DNA of 64,000 nt from the NCBI GenBank assembly GCA_951812525.1, contig OX638316.1, forward strand, positions 1,376,506-1,440,505, written 5' to 3'. This DNA is from an uncultured Poribacteria bacterium. Its GTDB lineage: Bacteria; Poribacteria; WGA-4E; WGA-3G. Position 1 is the first letter of the stretch; each line of letters opens with the position of its first letter. The notes below the pieces were generated by a model. That model was not told the origin of the DNA. It searched no databases and saw only the letters and a program-made list of their open reading frames with translations. Position numbers and translations under genes: made by a program. Positions 32,143-41,921 of this stretch are shown piece by piece.

Positions 32143-34425
32143 ATGCTTGTGCTGATTTTTATCAGCGCGATAGGAATGTTGTTGCCTATAGCGACACCGT
32201 CAGCATTTGCAGATGAGACCCAACCGCTCAACGAGAACACGCCGAAAACCAAAGAAGAACAGAGTCGCCAAATTCAGATAGAGACTGAACGTCTGAAAAT
32301 GGAACTCAAAGAACAACTGATGAAGAAAAAGTTAGTTGAACTTGAAAACCTCAAGGCGATGATGATGGAGGCAAGCAACATCGTCACTGTCTCTGAAGTT
32401 AATAAAGCCGAAGAGGACTACGAAACCGCCCTCTCCGAATATGAACAAGCAAAACTAACGCTGCAAGAAGTGGAACTTAACTCCCTAAAAGATGAATGGC
32501 ATATCACTGTTGAAAACACAAACTTATATGAATCCGCTGATGGTAGAGAGCTGTTCTCAATCACCTTGCGGAATAGTTCATCGCCCGTTAAACTCATCGA
32601 GAGTTCCAAAGTACTGGGAAAAGAAATCATCATCAGTGCCCAGATCGATGATATCTTTGTTTCTATCAGAGAGCAGGAAGGTTTTGGAGCAAGCGGGGCA
32701 ATTATCGCCGAACCTTACGAACAACACATTGAGACGTTTAAAGAGGGTGAATCCGTTACTTTGGAGTTTGAACTCATAAAAGAGGATGTGCGCGATGTCG
32801 TCGTCCATCTTGAGTACTCCGGCGGTTATGAAGAGCACAACATCCATCTCAAACAGGAAGATCCGTATATCTCTGTTGTGTCCGCACGGCGTTATAAGGA
32901 GGGGGATCGACGGCGCTTGGAAGTCGTCCTCACCTACGGCGCGCTGAAAAGCGAGACACAAGAAACAGACACAGAGGTCCCTGCTGGTTACTCCGATGGG
33001 GCAACAGCACAAGAAATCAACAACGTTTATGTCTCCATCAAAGATGAAGCGGAAGCTATCATCGGATTTCCTTACGAATACCGTATTCCAACCCTAAAAG
33101 ATGGCCAAGAAACAACGCTCGATTTTGAATTGCGACGGAATGTCGACAGTCTCACCGTTTATATCCAATACCTTGACAAGCCATACCCGAAAAAAATCCA
33201 TCTTGAGGAGGACACGCGCCATATCTCTATTCTTAGTGCGAAGAAGTTTCGCGTCGCCAGCAACACAGGCGGGCAAATGATGGTGACAATTCAGTTGAAG
33301 AACACCTCCACGACAGAAGCGATGCCAAGCAATGCGACTCCGCAAGAGATCGCAGCGGCGAATGAAATCCGCGGAATCTATGTCTCTTTACTTGATGTTA
33401 CCGACGACACAAATATCGTCAAACCCTATGAGGTGAAAATCCCGGTCCTCGGTTACAACGAAATTGCGGAACTAACGTTCCAACTCCAGAAAGATGTCGA
33501 GAGCCTCAAGGTATCGCTGGATTATTCCGAACTTCCTGAGCCCGATATACGGCTCATTTACCTGCAAAAAGAATCCGCATTGGATGTCGTAAACGTCAGT
33601 TCGCTTCGCTTTTCGCAAGAGGGGAACTTGGGAAACAGTGTCACCTATGATTTAACCCTCGATCGGTTAGCAGAAACGGAGAATACATTCCAACTCCGAG
33701 TCATTAACCTACTCAACCGACTCTCCTTTGAATTCCAAGACCCCGAAACGAAATCTCGGCAGTCTCAGGTGAAGTTCACGCAGGAACAGTCGAAACGAGA
33801 TCTCTCACTGATCGTCTACCTACCCGAAGAACTGGACGCCACTTATCTTGACAGCACGCTTGAATTCTATGTCGCCGTCCTCGACGAGACCGAAGCAACC
33901 GAACTCGGTGGTGTCAACAACCGATTGGATTTACCTGCCGATAGGATTGCGGGTATACAAGGCGGAGTCGAGCGGTTTGAGCTGATTCCAAAAGGTGTGC
34001 CAGAGATTGAGGTATTCGTGCCGAACGCCTTCCAGACCATCAAAATAGGCGAAGAAGTCAATATGACAGCAACGCTACAGAACATCGGTACTCGCGACCT
34101 CGTCGACATCCGTATGATCGTCGATGTCAACACCGATTGGAAATATACTGTCGTGCCAGAAGTTATCGGTTCGCTCAAGCGAAATGAGGAAAAAGAGATA
34201 CAACTAACGCTGAGTCCACCTATGGACATTGGAGTGGGTGAATATCAGGCGAAGTTGAACGCCGAAGTCACTGTTGATAACCGGAAGTTTGAGGCACGCG
34301 ACCGCTCGATCACGGTGCAGGTCGAATCAAAGACGCAAATGTCGGTGACGACGCTGCTTTTCGGTGCGTTGATACTCCTGATGATTGGGATTGTCATCGT
34401 CACAATCCGTATTAGCCGACGTTAG
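32143..34425 (+). CDS. Exported NEW3-domain protein with C-terminal membrane anchor
   Basis: 760 residues from ATG 32143, which starts a normal signal peptide (M-L-V-L-I-F-I-S-A-I-G-M ending A-F-A). An upstream in-frame ATG at 32041 lies in a repeat element. A coiled coil (about residues 40-120) is followed by three repeats of a beta-rich unit ending in paired V-S-x-x-x-L-D-Y/L-E-Y-S and I-H-L motifs, then a NEW3/CARDB-type domain (about 620-725: P-N-A-F-Q-T-I-K-I-G-E-E-V-N). One C-terminal span (about 735-755) is followed by R-I-S-R-R. NEW3 proteins commonly sit beside ABC-2 exporters. It is flanked by the ATPase and the TolC-like gene, 10 bases before the latter, so it may form the periplasmic link between permease and channel. 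Confidence 0.78.
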   Translation: MLVLIFISAIGMLLPIATPSAFADETQPLNENTPKTKEEQSRQIQIETERLKMELKEQLMKKKLVELENLKAMMMEASNIVTVSEVNKAEEDYETALSEYEQAKLTLQEVELNSLKDEWHITVENTNLYESADGRELFSITLRNSSSPVKLIESSKVLGKEIIISAQIDDIFVSIREQEGFGASGAIIAEPYEQHIETFKEGESVTLEFELIKEDVRDVVVHLEYSGGYEEHNIHLKQEDPYISVVSARRYKEGDRRRLEVVLTYGALKSETQETDTEVPAGYSDGATAQEINNVYVSIKDEAEAIIGFPYEYRIPTLKDGQETTLDFELRRNVDSLTVYIQYLDKPYPKKIHLEEDTRHISILSAKKFRVASNTGGQMMVTIQLKNTSTTEAMPSNATPQEIAAANEIRGIYVSLLDVTDDTNIVKPYEVKIPVLGYNEIAELTFQLQKDVESLKVSLDYSELPEPDIRLIYLQKESALDVVNVSSLRFSQEGNLGNSVTYDLTLDRLAETENTFQLRVINLLNRLSFEFQDPETKSRQSQVKFTQEQSKRDLSLIVYLPEELDATYLDSTLEFYVAVLDETEATELGGVNNRLDLPADRIAGIQGGVERFELIPKGVPEIEVFVPNAFQTIKIGEEVNMTATLQNIGTRDLVDIRMIVDVNTDWKYTVVPEVIGSLKRNEEKEIQLTLSPPMDIGVGEYQAKLNAEVTVDNRKFEARDRSITVQVESKTQMSVTTLLFGALILLMIGIVIVTIRISRR

Positions 34426-34435
34426 AGATAGATTT

Positions 34436-35821
34436 ATGAAAATTGTAAGGAAAAAAATATTGACGGCACTTGCAGTCTGTCTGTTTTTTAGTATTGCAGG
34501 TGCCGTTTCAGCGCAGCAGCTCATCTCGCTTCAACCAAAACGCGCAATAGAACTCGCTCTACAAAACAATGAAGCGGTAAAAAAAGCAGAGAAGATCGTA
34601 GAACGCGCCAAGGCAAACCTTCGTGTATCCAAAGCCGTTTACCTGCCACAAGCCGGGCTCACCAGCGAATATCTACGCCAAAAAGATGGCGATATCGATG
34701 AAAGAGACTATCTCACTCGCGCACAGATGAGTATGCTTTTCGCCCAATTCGGTGAGATCCCCGTAGGACTCGACGACGCACAAGAACAGGTGCGCAAAGC
34801 CGAAATTGAATACGAACGCGCAAGAAAAGAGAGTGTCCACACCGTTCGGAATCTCTGGAATAATATTATTCTTACACAAGAAGAGATTGAAGAACGTGGT
34901 GCGATTGCTGCCGAGCTCGAGAAGAAACTCGAAGGCACACAAATCAAACAAACCCAAAAGCGGATCCCATTCCTCATCCAACTCAACACAGAACTTGAAC
35001 TCTCAGAACAACAACTTGCTCTCAACGAACTCCAGCGACAACTCGACGTAGACACCGCCGAACTCATTAGCCTCATCGGACTCGATCCACTTGCACGGGT
35101 TGTTCTTTCACAACCTCTTCTTGATGACGATATAACACTGGAGGCTGCCGTTGAACTCGCACTGACAAACAGCCTCGATTTGCGCGATTTACAGGGCGAT
35201 ATCGTTCGTCAAGAGCGTCTCGCCATGGAGACAATCTGGCATCGATTCCCCGAACTCTCTGCTGAAGCACGCTACAAAGATTTCCGCGTGCAGTTGGAAC
35301 AACATCAACAGAATCAGACGTGGGACGCAAAAGCCGTCTACGATCCAGTCATACTCGACCGCGGACAAGATGTGCCAAGTATTTTTCAGACAAGCCCCCG
35401 CACCCAAGACGGGTGGGAACTGCGTTTTAACTTCAATATTCCGCTATACGATGGGAACAAGACGAAGAATCTCCGCTCCCGAGAACTCGCCGAACTCGAG
35501 CGACTCCAGTTGGAGTACATTGAAAAAACGAAGTCAATCCGTGTAGAGGTGCGACGGGACTACCGTGCGGTAGCGAATGCGAAAGAACGGATGGAGATCG
35601 AAGAAAAGCGCGTGAGAATCCGTGAGCAATACTTACGGACGATAGAACGTGTGCTTGAGGAAATCACGGTCGAAATCCCCGGGTATCAAGGACTCACCTA
35701 CAACGATGCATTTCAAACACAGGCACAATTTACAGAAGCACAACGCGTCTATTACCAAGCACGCCGAGATTACGCCAAGGCAAAGGAACGCCTTCGAGAA
35801 ACAATGCAATGGATTGAGTAA
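34436..35821 (+). CDS. TolC-like outer-membrane efflux protein
   Basis: 461 residues from ATG 34436, which opens a clean signal peptide (M-K-I-V-R-K-K-I-L-T-A ending A-V-S-A). Two outer-membrane efflux protein repeats are visible (about 25-225 and 235-455): A-I-E-L-A-L-Q-N-N-E at the start of the first, A-V-E-L-A-L-T-N-S at the start of the second, each with long amphipathic helices rich in Glu, Lys and Gln. F-N-I-P-L-Y-D-G-N-K-T matches the conserved strand before the last helices. It gives the ABC exporter a path across the outer membrane. The last gene of the plus-strand run; two permeases follow on the opposite strand. Confidence 0.88.
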   Translation: MKIVRKKILTALAVCLFFSIAGAVSAQQLISLQPKRAIELALQNNEAVKKAEKIVERAKANLRVSKAVYLPQAGLTSEYLRQKDGDIDERDYLTRAQMSMLFAQFGEIPVGLDDAQEQVRKAEIEYERARKESVHTVRNLWNNIILTQEEIEERGAIAAELEKKLEGTQIKQTQKRIPFLIQLNTELELSEQQLALNELQRQLDVDTAELISLIGLDPLARVVLSQPLLDDDITLEAAVELALTNSLDLRDLQGDIVRQERLAMETIWHRFPELSAEARYKDFRVQLEQHQQNQTWDAKAVYDPVILDRGQDVPSIFQTSPRTQDGWELRFNFNIPLYDGNKTKNLRSRELAELERLQLEYIEKTKSIRVEVRRDYRAVANAKERMEIEEKRVRIREQYLRTIERVLEEITVEIPGYQGLTYNDAFQTQAQFTEAQRVYYQARRDYAKAKERLRETMQWIE

Positions 35822-35869
35822 TATTTAGACGAGGTGTTACAATCCCGGCACACCGACACTATATCCGCA

Positions 35870-37315
35870 CTATTTCACATCAGTTTTGAGAAAAGAAACC
35901 TGTGCCAAAATAAAGAACAGCAGATTAAACAACACCAACAAACCCACTTGGGATAACACACTCCGATATGAGATCTGCTCTGTGAACACCGGGACTCCCG
36001 CTGGATCCACCGGTTTCTGAGACAAGCCTTCCTTTACAGGATAAATATGTAGGCTCTCTGGATCGCCCCGATCCTCTGTCTTAACGAAGTCTATGAACGT
36101 CTGTCGATAACGGCGTGCTTGTTTAACGAAATTCATATAACCGACGATACTCGTGTTTGCAAGACCCTCCATCGCATACTGAAAAGTGGCTATCGGAGAG
36201 ATCTGAGTGAGGTCACGGGCAAGTTGCACCTGTTGAAGCTGCCGGTCGATATGTCCATCGGCAATCTGTGTCTCCGTGTCACTGATTTCTGTGAAGTACG
36301 TCGCCCAGAGGCGTGCGACGGAGGGTCTCTCAATGGCAGGTGATTTTTTTAACTTCGGGGACGGTCCTTCTCGCCATTCATCATCAATTTGGTCCAATTG
36401 CGCCCGTCTTTGCATTGAAATCTCGTCAACCGATGGAATCGGATTCAGATTGCTGACAAAAATACCAAGCAGACTCGGAAAGACAAACGCCAAGCAGACC
36501 CAAGTTAATAGGAGCCACACTAAACTTGTAATGGCGTTCGAGACACGACTTGAGAAAAGCAATCCGAGAAAAATAAAAATAGAAATGTGTAACCCAAATA
36601 GTCCGACTATACCCAAAATTCTCAACCAATCACCCGAGTTAAATGGAATATTTCCAACCAAGAGAATAATCAATAGGTTCATCAGGATACCGATGATAAG
36701 TGGCACCATGAGGGTCACAAATGCCCCAAGATATTTGCCCAACAATACCTGTCCACGCGAAACCGTGTTCGACATAATTAAGCTAAGTGTGCCGCGCGTC
36801 CGTTCCCCAGCAATACCATCGAAAGTGAACAAAATCGCAAAGAAACTCATCAGCACGCCGATGAAAACCCAGTTAATTTTGATATATCTCGTCGAGTTGC
36901 TACCAGCAGGCATTATCTGATACTCTAACTTCAATGGATGTCGCCACGCGTAATCTTCATCTTCAACACCGCTACTGCGACTGATATTCCCGTCGCTTCT
37001 CATCTTAATAGCGCGCGATACCACTTCATCAACGCCACCGGCACAGAATATCAAACGGCTGGGACGTTTCGGAATGTCCCCAGGTCCCCGCAGTGCCAAC
37101 TCCGCTAAACTCATATCCGCTTGCTCTTTAATATGCTTTCTATTTTGCTCTACCTGTCGGTTATAGGCATCAATCTGCGTGGTATAACCATTATCGCCGA
37201 GGCTATATATCAGCGCATTCGCCATAAACAAAACAGGTAAAAGAATTATCATCAAGGCAAATCGGAGCGTCGTGAGATTGTGGTGTATCTCTTTCGTCGC
37301 AATGTGCAAAATCAT
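35870..37315 (-). CDS. ABC-2 type transporter permease (second of three)
   Basis: 481 residues. N-terminal span (about 15-38), a long extracytoplasmic loop, a core of spans about 150-290 and a final span about 455-475. The cytoplasmic motif F-T-F-D-G-I-A-G-E-R-T-R-G-T-L-S-L-I matches the other two permeases. Encoded 13 bases downstream of the third permease on the minus strand, so the two are an operon and may form a heterodimer. Convergent with the TolC-like gene. Substrate unknown. Confidence 0.82.
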   Translation of the reverse strand: MILHIATKEIHHNLTTLRFALMIILLPVLFMANALIYSLGDNGYTTQIDAYNRQVEQNRKHIKEQADMSLAELALRGPGDIPKRPSRLIFCAGGVDEVVSRAIKMRSDGNISRSSGVEDEDYAWRHPLKLEYQIMPAGSNSTRYIKINWVFIGVLMSFFAILFTFDGIAGERTRGTLSLIMSNTVSRGQVLLGKYLGAFVTLMVPLIIGILMNLLIILLVGNIPFNSGDWLRILGIVGLFGLHISIFIFLGLLFSSRVSNAITSLVWLLLTWVCLAFVFPSLLGIFVSNLNPIPSVDEISMQRRAQLDQIDDEWREGPSPKLKKSPAIERPSVARLWATYFTEISDTETQIADGHIDRQLQQVQLARDLTQISPIATFQYAMEGLANTSIVGYMNFVKQARRYRQTFIDFVKTEDRGDPESLHIYPVKEGLSQKPVDPAGVPVFTEQISYRSVLSQVGLLVLFNLLFFILAQVSFLKTDVK

Positions 37316-37328
37316 CTGTGTGCCTCTT

Positions 37329-38852
37329 CTAACTCATATCATATCGCAGGAAGGATACATAAGCCGTCATGATTAGGACAATATTCCACGCCAATAATAT
37401 CAAAATATCTACTGATGCATCGGAGAAACTCTCGGAAAGCGAAAGTCGCCGATGTTGGAAAACGGGCAGGTCTTCTAATTCTGCCGTACCCTTGTCTGTG
37501 GAAAACCACGCCCGCGAAGAAAACGCCTCTTTATCTTTCAGATATTCAACAATCTCACGTTTGTAGGCTCTGGCACTCTCAATAAAATCGTTATAACGCT
37601 GCCGATCAGTCCCCGCCATGGCACCAGCAGCAAAGTGATATACATCCGCGAACGAGATACGAGAGAGTGCGTCTGCGAACTTAGCATTCCTCTCTTGTTC
37701 CTCCGCAGGCTTATTGAGAATCTCTTCCGTCTTATCCGCATATTCGACCCGAAGCTGCTCTTGATAGCCTAAAATTTCTTGGAAGATGGTAGTATCCGCC
37801 TTGTCGATATTTGTGACCCTATAACGTTCTATTATGAAATAGCCACCAGACATAGAACTCGTGCCCATCCCAGTTGAATTCGTCCCAGGTTCCCAAGAAA
37901 TTGACCCTTGCAAATCTTCGTAGCCTCTCTGCTTGATATAGGCATCCCGTTCATTCTTGAACTGATCCCAAACCTCAAAGGCGGGTTGGAGAACCTGGAA
38001 ATTAGGTTCCGACTGACGGGGTGAGAATTTATCCACCGCAAACGTTACCACATTTGAATGAACACTCGTCAGAATCACCCAGATAAACATCGAAAGGATT
38101 AAAGTTGTTGCCGCTTCCTTCGTCCAAACTGATAGAACAAGCCCTAAAAGATACCACGTTGACACATACAACAGCGAAACCCCGAAGATCAGCACAATAT
38201 GCGCAACAGCATTTCCATCAAAGTCGGTAACCGGAGAAGAGACAGCGATGAGTAGTGCCACGATTAAGCTCACCAAAACAATTGGAAACAGCGACAGCAT
38301 CCCGCCGAGGTATTTCCCCAAAACGACTGTGTCCCTCGGTATTGAATTAGATAACACGAGTTTCAAGGTGCCGTCCTCTCTCTCCCCTGAAATTGTGTTG
38401 TAAGCGAACAGGATCGCCAACGCGCTGAGCACGATTTTGAAAATGAAAACTACATCAACAGTCAGGAACATCGCAAGGAAGGGGTTGTCTGAACCCCGCT
38501 TCTGCGTCGGTGCCTCCCATATTGGGAACGGGAGTTCAAAGACAGGTTTTCCCAATTCAACGGTGACCGTATTTGCCCCGTCATTCTCCGACCCAACGTT
38601 AAAGATGCTAAGAGGGTTAGGCTTTCGGTGTGCTTTCGGTTTGATGTTGACATAGAGATCCCACTCCTGTGCCTCTATCTCTGCTTCCCGTACGGCGGTG
38701 TTATATCCCGCCAATCGTTTCTCGTAATCGTCCACCTGAACGAAAACGGCAACAGCCGTTGAGAGGACACACACAACAAATCCAATCATGAATCTGGAGG
38801 TCAACACATTTGAGACGAACTCCCGTTGTATAACAAGCCAAAGTGTATGCAT
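37329..38852 (-). CDS. ABC-2 type transporter permease (third of three)
   Basis: 507 residues. N-terminal span (about 20-40), extracytoplasmic domain about 45-135, spans in about 135-290, a second large soluble segment and a terminal span about 480-500. The motif F-A-Y-N-T-I-S-G-E-R-E-D-G-T-L-K-L-V-L-S-N-S-I-P-R has its counterparts at 26300 and 35870. First gene of a two-permease operon that has no ATPase of its own, so it may depend on the ATPase at 31295 or on one outside the window. Confidence 0.82.
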   Translation of the reverse strand: MHTLWLVIQREFVSNVLTSRFMIGFVVCVLSTAVAVFVQVDDYEKRLAGYNTAVREAEIEAQEWDLYVNIKPKAHRKPNPLSIFNVGSENDGANTVTVELGKPVFELPFPIWEAPTQKRGSDNPFLAMFLTVDVVFIFKIVLSALAILFAYNTISGEREDGTLKLVLSNSIPRDTVVLGKYLGGMLSLFPIVLVSLIVALLIAVSSPVTDFDGNAVAHIVLIFGVSLLYVSTWYLLGLVLSVWTKEAATTLILSMFIWVILTSVHSNVVTFAVDKFSPRQSEPNFQVLQPAFEVWDQFKNERDAYIKQRGYEDLQGSISWEPGTNSTGMGTSSMSGGYFIIERYRVTNIDKADTTIFQEILGYQEQLRVEYADKTEEILNKPAEEQERNAKFADALSRISFADVYHFAAGAMAGTDRQRYNDFIESARAYKREIVEYLKDKEAFSSRAWFSTDKGTAELEDLPVFQHRRLSLSESFSDASVDILILLAWNIVLIMTAYVSFLRYDMS

Positions 38853-38900
38853 AAACTCCCCTAACTAAGCCAAATCTATTTAAGAATCACCAAAAATAAA

Positions 38901-41885
38901 TCACCCACTGTTGCACAATATTTCCGACCAGATGGAGCGTTGAAGGTCCGTCCTATCCCTTCTTCTCGTAATGGTAACATCAATAATATCCGACGCCAGA
39001 GGCGGTTCTTTGAACCTGCCACCCAATGTAACAGGCAGGATAACTTCTTTCCCTTCTCGTTCAAGGGTCAACTCCACCACATCCCCGAATTTCCAATCTC
39101 TGGCAACCTTTCTGATATCGCCAAACGTCTTCACCGCTATACCACTAACACCTATTAGACTGTCATCATCCTGAAACTGACGAGATCGATGGATGAACAT
39201 CCCGCCACCCGGTGGTCCACCAAATGAACCGATTCCAAGCATATCATGAATGATATACCCAAACCGTGGCAACCTTTCACCAAGGTCTATCGCGACATCC
39301 ATACCGGCGTCTTTAAGGTATTCCTCCAAGGGTAATTGCTCTGTTCCTGTTACATACTTGCTGAAGAACGGCTCAAAATCTCTACCGCTAATTTGGCTGA
39401 CGATCCTAATAACATCATCCATCGTGTACACGATATCAGTGAGACCAAACTCTCGATACATCTGCCGCATCACATCGTCTAAACTGTTTCGATTTTTTGT
39501 TAGATTACGAATCTGCAAATCCAAAGCAGCAGCGACTAAACGTCCGCCATCGTAGACAAGCTCTCGATTGGCTAATTTATCCTCACCAGCTTCCCGAATG
39601 GAGCGTTCTCCGTGTTGATACAGATACGATTCCCATGCAAGCTCAAGACTTCTGAGAAAATCGCTTTCAGAAATAAGTCCAAGGCGGGTACAGATAACGC
39701 TTGAATAATACTTGCTGAAACCTTCAGAGAACCAATACTCCTGTTCATCATCTGCAGTGAACCAGTACTCCTGCTCTTTAAAATGAATAGTTTTCCCATT
39801 CCAGATATAGCCAATCACATTTGCCACCAACGGTCCCCAAAAATTTCTTCTCGCTTCGTCTAATGTACCACCCACCAAAGCAGTGATGCTGCTTCTTGAT
39901 GCACCACCGCTGCGGTATTCTTCCTCACCATAAGGATTCGCGACAAATAGCATCCTGCCTATCGGGGTCCCACCAAATACGTCTGAATACCCATGAAGAA
40001 TTGCCTCAATAGCAGACGCTACCTCATCCATAGACGCTTTAAAGCGTCCACCCAGAGCAAGCACAACCTCTGCCTCTCCTGAGCTTACCAGACGCTCATA
40101 ATGCTCGCCAAGTACGAGATACGCATACATTAAATCGTCTTTATCTTTGCAAACAAAACGGTGTCCTTCGGATCCAATCCGTTCCCAAGGCGTTGACACA
40201 TACCAATTATCAGGCACATCAACACACAGTTCGATATCGTCCACCTCACCAACAATAAACAGCGCATACCCGGGCCAGAAAATACAGTCTTCTTGGGCAT
40301 ACGGTGCCTCGTCCCTACCAAATGGCCAATCTCGCGCATCATGATCCAGCAATACTTTATAGTGCAGCGTCACAGGCGACGCATCACTCGCTTCAACTAC
40401 CCACTGTGTCTTGTCAATCTCTTCTACAACCAACGTTTCACCCTTAGCACCGGTAGCTGTCAAGTCTTTAAGAGAACGGGCATATCCATCGTAGAGCCAT
40501 TCAGTCCCAAAACGACTCATGGATAAAAACAAAAACTTTCGATCTCCTTTTGTACCACTGCCAACCTTAGGTGTTAGGATACATTTAACATTCGCCACGC
40601 GCGGTGCATCAGCATCAATTTTGACCTCATACCTTGCCGACGCAAGTTCCATCGGACTATCAAGATCCTCAAGTTGACGGAAATTCCTAATGACCCGCCA
40701 CTCCTCAATAACCGCTTCATCCCGATAGGTGTTGTGCCACTTGTACGTCCACTGCGCGCCTATCTGGGTAGGAAAGTACGTTTCCTCTCCCCGAATCGGC
40801 ATTTCATATTCAACCACCTCGGCTTCAGTAACCACGCCGTTGGAATGTTCATAGCGCATCTTCACAAGTCCAATACCTTTAGCAAACCACAGATAACGCG
40901 TGCCGTTTGCAAGAGCACTTCGCAATTCAGCATCGGTATCTTTTACATCAGCGTCCGTAAAAACAGTTTTATGCTTCAGACACGCCGAGAAAGTGCCTGC
41001 AGATACCTCTACTGTTTCATAACCCTCCAAAGTTGCCATCGCTTGTGATTTCCAACCACCTTCTTGTTCCCAAGAACCACTATCAACTAATGGAAATTTT
41101 AAGAGCTCAATCCTACCGCGCGTAAGATAATGCAGCAACATGTACATCGGCGATGGATCGCCATCACCATGTCCTCTTGTGTGAAAACCAGAAGATGTGA
41201 AAACCTTACAAGTTTGGTTGAAGTTAAAACAACCTTCTGCTAAATGCTCACCTGTTTCTGTTGCTGCAGTCGTCTGAATGTCAACGCGGCGCGGTTCGCT
41301 CTTTAACAAATTCGGACCCAAGTTTTCCCGAAGCATCGACTCCTCCTTTTCCAACCGCTTCCGTGCACGATATAGGCGACTTTTCACTGTATTCAGCGAT
41401 ACGTCCAAACGTGCACTCATCTCTTCACACGTCAAGCCTTTATAATAGTGCAACACCATCACAGAACGTTCACCAACTGGTAGCTTTTGGAGGAGGTATT
41501 CTACAACTTCCCGCAGCCCATCCGATGACGCTTGCGTCTGCTCCTCTTCAAGATATTGCGTATAGAACACCCGCTCTAACTCGGCTTTTGGCATTGCATC
41601 CAGGGACTGCATCGTAATCGGTCTCTTTCGCAACCACTCAACACACCGGCGCTTCGCTATTACATACAGCCATCCTAAAAAACGATTGGGATCTTTTAAA
41701 CTCGGAAGCGACTTAAAGGCTTGGATGAAGGTGTCCTGCGCAATTTCTTGTGCCGCGTGAAAATCACGGATTTCTCGCCATGCGAGCGAATGAATCCACT
41801 TCTGGTGCCTTTCCACCAGCGCAGTGAACGCACTTTCATCACCCGATAAGATGCGTTGAATCAGATCAACATCTTCGTTTTTCAC
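38901..41885 (-). CDS. ECF sigma factor fused to an inactive M61-peptidase-like domain and PDZ-like domain
   Basis: 994 residues, GTG start with GGAGG upstream. Residues about 5-85 are sigma region 2 (A-A-Q-E-I-A-Q-D-T-F-I-Q-A-F, G-W-L-Y-V-I-A-K-R-R) and about 125-190 sigma region 4 (L-P-V-G-E-R-S-V-M-V, V-S-L-N-T-V-K-S-R-L-Y-R-A). Residues about 220-375 resemble a lipoprotein-type beta domain (Y-L-W-F-A-K-G-I-G-L-V-K). Residues about 560-800 match glycyl-aminopeptidase M61, but the HEXXH site reads N-V-I-G-Y (about 688-692) while W-F-S-E-G-F is kept. A PDZ-like domain spans about 860-965 (I-G-V-S-G-I-A-V-K-T). No membrane span joins the parts. The dead peptidase probably senses a ligand or peptide for the sigma domain. 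An ECF-type promoter precedes it. Confidence 0.85.
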   Translation of the reverse strand: MKNEDVDLIQRILSGDESAFTALVERHQKWIHSLAWREIRDFHAAQEIAQDTFIQAFKSLPSLKDPNRFLGWLYVIAKRRCVEWLRKRPITMQSLDAMPKAELERVFYTQYLEEEQTQASSDGLREVVEYLLQKLPVGERSVMVLHYYKGLTCEEMSARLDVSLNTVKSRLYRARKRLEKEESMLRENLGPNLLKSEPRRVDIQTTAATETGEHLAEGCFNFNQTCKVFTSSGFHTRGHGDGDPSPMYMLLHYLTRGRIELLKFPLVDSGSWEQEGGWKSQAMATLEGYETVEVSAGTFSACLKHKTVFTDADVKDTDAELRSALANGTRYLWFAKGIGLVKMRYEHSNGVVTEAEVVEYEMPIRGEETYFPTQIGAQWTYKWHNTYRDEAVIEEWRVIRNFRQLEDLDSPMELASARYEVKIDADAPRVANVKCILTPKVGSGTKGDRKFLFLSMSRFGTEWLYDGYARSLKDLTATGAKGETLVVEEIDKTQWVVEASDASPVTLHYKVLLDHDARDWPFGRDEAPYAQEDCIFWPGYALFIVGEVDDIELCVDVPDNWYVSTPWERIGSEGHRFVCKDKDDLMYAYLVLGEHYERLVSSGEAEVVLALGGRFKASMDEVASAIEAILHGYSDVFGGTPIGRMLFVANPYGEEEYRSGGASRSSITALVGGTLDEARRNFWGPLVANVIGYIWNGKTIHFKEQEYWFTADDEQEYWFSEGFSKYYSSVICTRLGLISESDFLRSLELAWESYLYQHGERSIREAGEDKLANRELVYDGGRLVAAALDLQIRNLTKNRNSLDDVMRQMYREFGLTDIVYTMDDVIRIVSQISGRDFEPFFSKYVTGTEQLPLEEYLKDAGMDVAIDLGERLPRFGYIIHDMLGIGSFGGPPGGGMFIHRSRQFQDDDSLIGVSGIAVKTFGDIRKVARDWKFGDVVELTLEREGKEVILPVTLGGRFKEPPLASDIIDVTITRRRDRTDLQRSIWSEILCNSG
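39728..39776. repeat. 30-base tandem duplication inside the sigma/M61 gene
   Basis: Two 19-base units with two differences lie 30 bases apart (39728-39746 and 39758-39776), producing E-Q-E-Y-W-F-T-A-D-D followed by E-Q-E-Y-W-F-S-E-G-F next to the conserved M61 glutamate motif. Confidence 0.7.
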
Positions 41886-41921
41886 GACCCACCTCCAAAG
41901 AATATTGCCTTATGATGTTAT

